Assembly (NCBI GenBank): GCA_002404015.1 | Contig: DHIW01000124.1 | Location: 1-64,000 of the forward strand | Length of the DNA stretch: 64,000 nt | Direction: 5' to 3' | Source of the DNA: Chloroflexi bacterium UBA4736 | GTDB lineage: Bacteria; Chloroflexota; Dormibacteria; Dormibacterales; Dormibacteraceae | Shown here: positions 62,694-64,000 of the stretch, piece after piece | Layout: each line of letters starts with the position of its first letter | How positions within the stretch are numbered: position 1 is the first letter of the stretch | Notes under the pieces: generated by a model | The model's database searches: none | Told to the model about the DNA's origin: nothing | What the model saw: the letters and a program-made list of their open reading frames with translations, nothing else | Translations under genes and position numbers: made by a program

Positions 62694-63444
62694 GCGCATC
62701 ATCCCCTGTCTCGACGTGACCGCGGGGCGGGTCGTCAAGGGTGTTCGGTTCGTGGAGCTGCGCGACGCCGGGGACCCCGCCGAGCTGGCCGCCTGGTACG
62801 ACCAGCAAGGGGCCGACGAGCTCGTCTTCCTGGACATCACGGCCTCCTCCGACGAGCGCCGGATCCTTCTCGAGGTGGTGGCCAGGACGGCCGACCAGGT
62901 GTTCATCCCGCTCACGGTGGGCGGTGGCGTCCGGACCGTCGACGACATGCAGGAGCTGCTGTCGCACGGGGCGGACAAGGTGGCGGTGAACTCGGCGGCG
63001 CTCGCCGATCCGGAGCTGATCAGGCGGGGCGCCGACATCTTCGGCTCTCAGTGCGTGGTCGTGGCCATCGACGCCAAGCGCCGAGAGGACGCGCCCGGCT
63101 GGGAGGTGCACAGCCACGGGGGCCGGCGGCCGGCCGGCCGCGACGCGGTCGAGTGGGCGCGCGAGGCGGAGCGCATGGGCGCCGGGGAGATCCTGCTGAC
63201 GTCGATGGACCGCGACGGGACGCACGACGGCTACGACCTCGAGCTCACGGCCGCCGTGAGCGGGGCCGTCCGGCTCCCGGTGATCGCCTCGGGGGGCGCC
63301 GGCGGCTCGGCGCACATGTACGAGGCGCTCACCACGGGCGGCGCCGAGGCGGCCCTGGCGGCCTCGATCTTCCATTTCGGCGAGGTCGGCATCCGGCAGG
63401 TGAAATCGGAGCTGGCCGGCCGCGGTTTGGAGATCAGGACATGA
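62683..63444 (+). CDS. hisF: Imidazole glycerol phosphate synthase cyclase subunit
   Basis: 253 residues, (beta/alpha)8 barrel. [19 protein letters not shown] with the catalytic Asp, [39 protein letters not shown] with the second catalytic Asp, and [11 protein letters not shown] start overlaps hisH by 11 bases. hisA, normally between hisH and hisF, is not present. Confidence 0.95.
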   Translation: MPAKRIIPCLDVTAGRVVKGVRFVELRDAGDPAELAAWYDQQGADELVFLDITASSDERRILLEVVARTADQVFIPLTVGGGVRTVDDMQELLSHGADKVAVNSAALADPELIRRGADIFGSQCVVVAIDAKRREDAPGWEVHSHGGRRPAGRDAVEWAREAERMGAGEILLTSMDRDGTHDGYDLELTAAVSGAVRLPVIASGGAGGSAHMYEALTTGGAEAALAASIFHFGEVGIRQVKSELAGRGLEIRT

Positions 63445-63746
63445 GCCTTCCCGACTTCTCGAAGGGGCTGGTGCCGGCGGTCGTGCAGGACTCCGAGACC
63501 GGCCAGGTGCTGATGCTGGCCTACATGGATGAGGCGGCCTGGTCGAAGACACGCGACACCGGGCGGGCCTGGTTCCATTCCCGGACCCGCGGGCTCTGGG
63601 AGAAGGGCGCCACCTCCGGCAACTACCTGGAGGTGGTCGAGGTCCGGCTGGACTGCGACCTCGACGCGGTGCTGCTGCGGGCCCGCCCCCACGGGCCGGC
63701 CTGCCACACGGGCGCCGTGAGCTGCTTCTTCAACGAGCCCGACTAG
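63441..63746 (+). CDS. hisI: Phosphoribosyl-AMP cyclohydrolase
   Basis: 101 residues. [33 protein letters not shown] and the zinc ligands in [16 protein letters not shown]. It lacks a fused HisE domain. ATG start overlaps hisF as ATGA. Last gene of the his run. Confidence 0.95.
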   Translation: MSLPDFSKGLVPAVVQDSETGQVLMLAYMDEAAWSKTRDTGRAWFHSRTRGLWEKGATSGNYLEVVEVRLDCDLDAVLLRARPHGPACHTGAVSCFFNEPD

Positions 63747-63766
63747 GAGTCCTGGCCCGGATAGTT

Positions 63767-63798
63767 ATGCAGGAATACCTGTATGTTTATGCATGCAA
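63767..63798 (+). promoter_or_regulatory. Candidate arginine operator / promoter region of argC
   Basis: An AT-rich island in otherwise GC-rich DNA. It holds ATGCAGG and CCTGTAT as near-perfect inverted arms around AATA, followed by TATGTT (possible -10) and TTATGCATGCAAAT. ArgR boxes in Gram-positive bacteria are AT-rich imperfect palindromes of about 18 bases, often in tandem ahead of argC. Assignment is by position and shape only. Confidence 0.4.
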
Positions 63799-64000
63799 AT
63801 GATCAAGGCTGTGGTCGCGGGGGCCAACGGGTACGCCGGCATGACGGCTGTGAACCTGTTGGCGCGGCACCCCGACGTGGAGCTGGTCCAGCTCACCTCC
63901 CGCTCCCACGCGGGCAAGTCCTGGTCGCACGTCTTCCCGCTGCTCGACGCGCGAGGCGTCTTCCTGGAGGAGCCCGACCCCTGGCAGGCTGAGGTCATCT
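63799..64000 (+). CDS. argC: N-acetyl-gamma-glutamyl-phosphate reductase, 5' part
   Basis: Partial: 67 codons before the right edge. MIKAVVAGANGYAGM is the NADP-binding loop of ArgC, followed by LLARHPDVELVQLTSRSHAGK, typical of the family. It would catalyse the third step of arginine synthesis. ATG 63799 preferred; ATG 63793 would add two residues. No Shine-Dalgarno is seen, so it may be leaderless. Confidence 0.88.
   Translation, partial: MIKAVVAGANGYAGMTAVNLLARHPDVELVQLTSRSHAGKSWSHVFPLLDARGVFLEEPDPWQAEVI

Overview
The window comes from a high-GC bacterial chromosome that makes peptidoglycan: it encodes an M23 endopeptidase, an L,D-transpeptidase and lipoprotein-type binding proteins. The overall style (densely overlapping genes, many GTG/TTG starts, split cytochrome b, secreted proteins with RxLDTR repeats) suggests a terrabacterial lineage such as Dormibacterota, Chloroflexota or Actinobacteriota. 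I cannot place it further from sequence alone. No rRNA, tRNA, CRISPR array, insertion sequence or phage gene was seen.

Layout. (1) 1-2422: a minus-strand operon for a b6f/bc-type complex (Rieske, cytochrome b N-terminal half, subunit IV, small membrane protein), followed by a hairpin-rich repeat region. (2) 2491-27453: a surface-polysaccharide cluster with a flippase, a polyprenyl-phosphate sugar transferase, dTDP-sugar genes (rmlA, rmlC-like, rmlB), a nucleotide-sugar dehydrogenase and epimerase, an ABC exporter (Wzm/Wzt-like), six glycosyltransferases and two methyltransferases. A DEDDh exonuclease and dinB sit inside it. (3) 7257-9560, 17434-19617 and 27492-37314: six large secreted proteins, each carrying exactly three tandem copies of a roughly 120-130 residue RxLDTR module next to a different module (C39-like peptidase, YkuD transpeptidase, M23 endopeptidase, GH18, an unknown domain, a HExxxE zincin-like domain). 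(4) 37390-50587: sugar-nucleotide supply (GLF-like flavoprotein, manC, phosphohexomutase, cupin, ugd, UDP-glucuronate decarboxylase, one glycosyltransferase) mixed with the SAM cycle (metK, ahcY, apt) and two hydrolases. (5) 50718-57318: a branched-chain amino-acid-type ABC importer with two binding proteins. (6) 57421-63746: a TPR protein, then hisZ-G-D-B-H-F-I, and the start of argC running off the right edge.

How the parts may work together. The polysaccharide genes activate, build and export a surface glycan by two possible routes (flippase and ABC exporter). The six triplet-module proteins lie inside the same cluster and have no other visible anchor, so my main inference is that the triplet is an anchoring or glycan-binding module that displays envelope enzymes on this polymer. 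metK, ahcY and apt can recycle SAM used by the two methyltransferases.

A second cross-cutting observation concerns starts. Several genes have no plausible ATG/GTG/TTG where the protein family needs the N-terminus to begin, but do have a CTG, often overlapping the previous stop as CTGA. Several other genes have a TANNNT box 6-10 bases before the start and no Shine-Dalgarno, consistent with leaderless mRNAs. Start positions below were adjusted on these grounds and the reasoning is given in each entry.
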